A program made the translations under genes and the position numbers. A stretch of DNA of 64,000 bases from positions 310,001 to 374,000 of the forward strand of contig PERI01000003.1 of NCBI GenBank assembly GCA_002928515.1, given 5' to 3'. The notes below the pieces were generated by a model. The model had not been told where the DNA came from. It saw only the letters and a list, made by a program, of their open reading frames with translations, and searched no databases. Numbering within the stretch: position 1 is the first letter of the stretch; every line of letters begins with the position of its first letter. Positions 63,852 through 64,000 of this stretch are shown here, in pieces. Origin of the DNA: Hyphomicrobium sp. Its GTDB lineage: Bacteria > Pseudomonadota > Alphaproteobacteria > Rhizobiales > Hyphomicrobiaceae.

Positions 63852-63886
63852 ATAACGCCCCGGCGCGATGAGCGTCGAGGCGTTAT
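63852..63886 (-). terminator. Hairpin terminator of the partial right-edge gene
   Basis: An eight-base-pair outer stem (ATAACGCC / GGCGTTAT) with an inner partly paired segment, 26 bases past the partial gene's stop on the minus strand and followed by CATTTTCTG. The T-tract is imperfect. Confidence 0.6.
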
Positions 63887-63911
63887 AATGAGCGAATGTG
63901 AAGGCTGCGCG

Positions 63912-64000
63912 TTAAGCAGTTGCTTCTGCGTTCTTGAGCATTTCTTCGTGGCGGGCTTTGTCGTCAGCGCCTTTGACGCTCACGTCGCGATCCACGAGTT
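63912..64000 (-). CDS. C-terminal end of an unidentified gene, truncated by the window edge
   Basis: The last about 28 codons of a leftward gene, ending LVDRDVSVKGADDKARHEEM and then LKNAEATA before a TAA at 63912. The fragment is helical and charged and too short to assign. A hairpin terminator follows at 63852-63886. Confidence 0.5.
   Translation of the reverse strand, partial: LVDRDVSVKGADDKARHEEMLKNAEATA

Noticed and set aside
1-64000. CRISPR arrays, prophage, plasmid origin or full insertion sequence
   Set aside because: No regularly spaced direct repeats, integrase, transposase or replication-initiator genes were found; the only repeat element is the 113-base palindromic one.

Overview
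The window looks like chromosomal DNA of a methylotrophic alphaproteobacterium of the Hyphomicrobiales (Hyphomicrobium/Methyloceanibacter-like). The evidence is a lanthanide-type methanol dehydrogenase (XoxF) with its cytochrome and periplasmic partner, the formyltransferase/hydrolase complex FhcBADC with cofactor-biosynthesis genes, a class I PHA synthase, an ATP12-type F1 assembly factor and the order aminotransferase-hom-glpX-recJ. Genus is inference; no rRNA is present. No calcium-type mxaF is present in the window.

Positions 1-24,300 form a C1-metabolism island. A leftward operon (5011 to the left edge) carries a DUF2380-type lipoprotein-size secreted protein, a nitrate/sulfonate/taurine-type ABC importer (binding protein, permease, ATPase), a methanofuran-type furan synthase (MfnB family), a dihydroneopterin aldolase, an amino-acid-kinase (MfnE-like) and the start of a DUF6513/dihydropteroate-synthase-like gene. 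Divergent from it, 5303-10254 encodes a periplasmic binding protein, YVTN beta-propeller, ABC ATPase, ABC permease and an exported protein, matching the PedA1-A2-B-C / LutABEF type of lanthanide uptake system. Leftward genes 10289-14755 encode a CxxxCW rhodanese-like protein, XoxJ, XoxG and XoxF. A Tat-exported metallo-beta-lactamase 'quinoprotein relay' protein follows, then four leftward periplasmic genes (two unrecognised, a second beta-propeller, an MxaD-like SRPBCC protein), then fhcBADC. Together: lanthanide import, periplasmic methanol oxidation, and cytoplasmic formyl transfer/hydrolysis on methylofuran and tetrahydromethanopterin.

Positions 24,300-35,350: a small four-cysteine protein, a VWA-like DUF1194 protein with two tandem pentapeptide-repeat proteins, the three-gene transglutaminase / ATP-grasp-alpha-E / DUF2126 system, a zinc-ribbon metallopeptidase and tRNA-Glu.

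Positions 35,350-64,000 are mostly core genes: recJ, glpX, hom, an aminotransferase, phaC, bpt, parC, an L,D-transpeptidase, a GNAT-like protein, a biotin-dependent carboxylase subunit, a tight ATP12-HAD-RluC-CrcB-RarA leftward run, a bactofilin fused to a CSPG/cadherin-like repeat, a DegQ-type protease, a second SRPBCC protein and an NAD-dependent epimerase. An approximately 800-base non-coding stretch at 37,341-38,180 contains a MITE-like palindromic repeat. I saw no CRISPR array, phage, plasmid origin or intact insertion sequence.

The points I consider most worth a second look are the bactofilin-CSPG fusion, the two paralogous four-cysteine small proteins, the unassigned periplasmic pair beside xoxF, and the ABC importer placed inside a furan/pterin cofactor operon.
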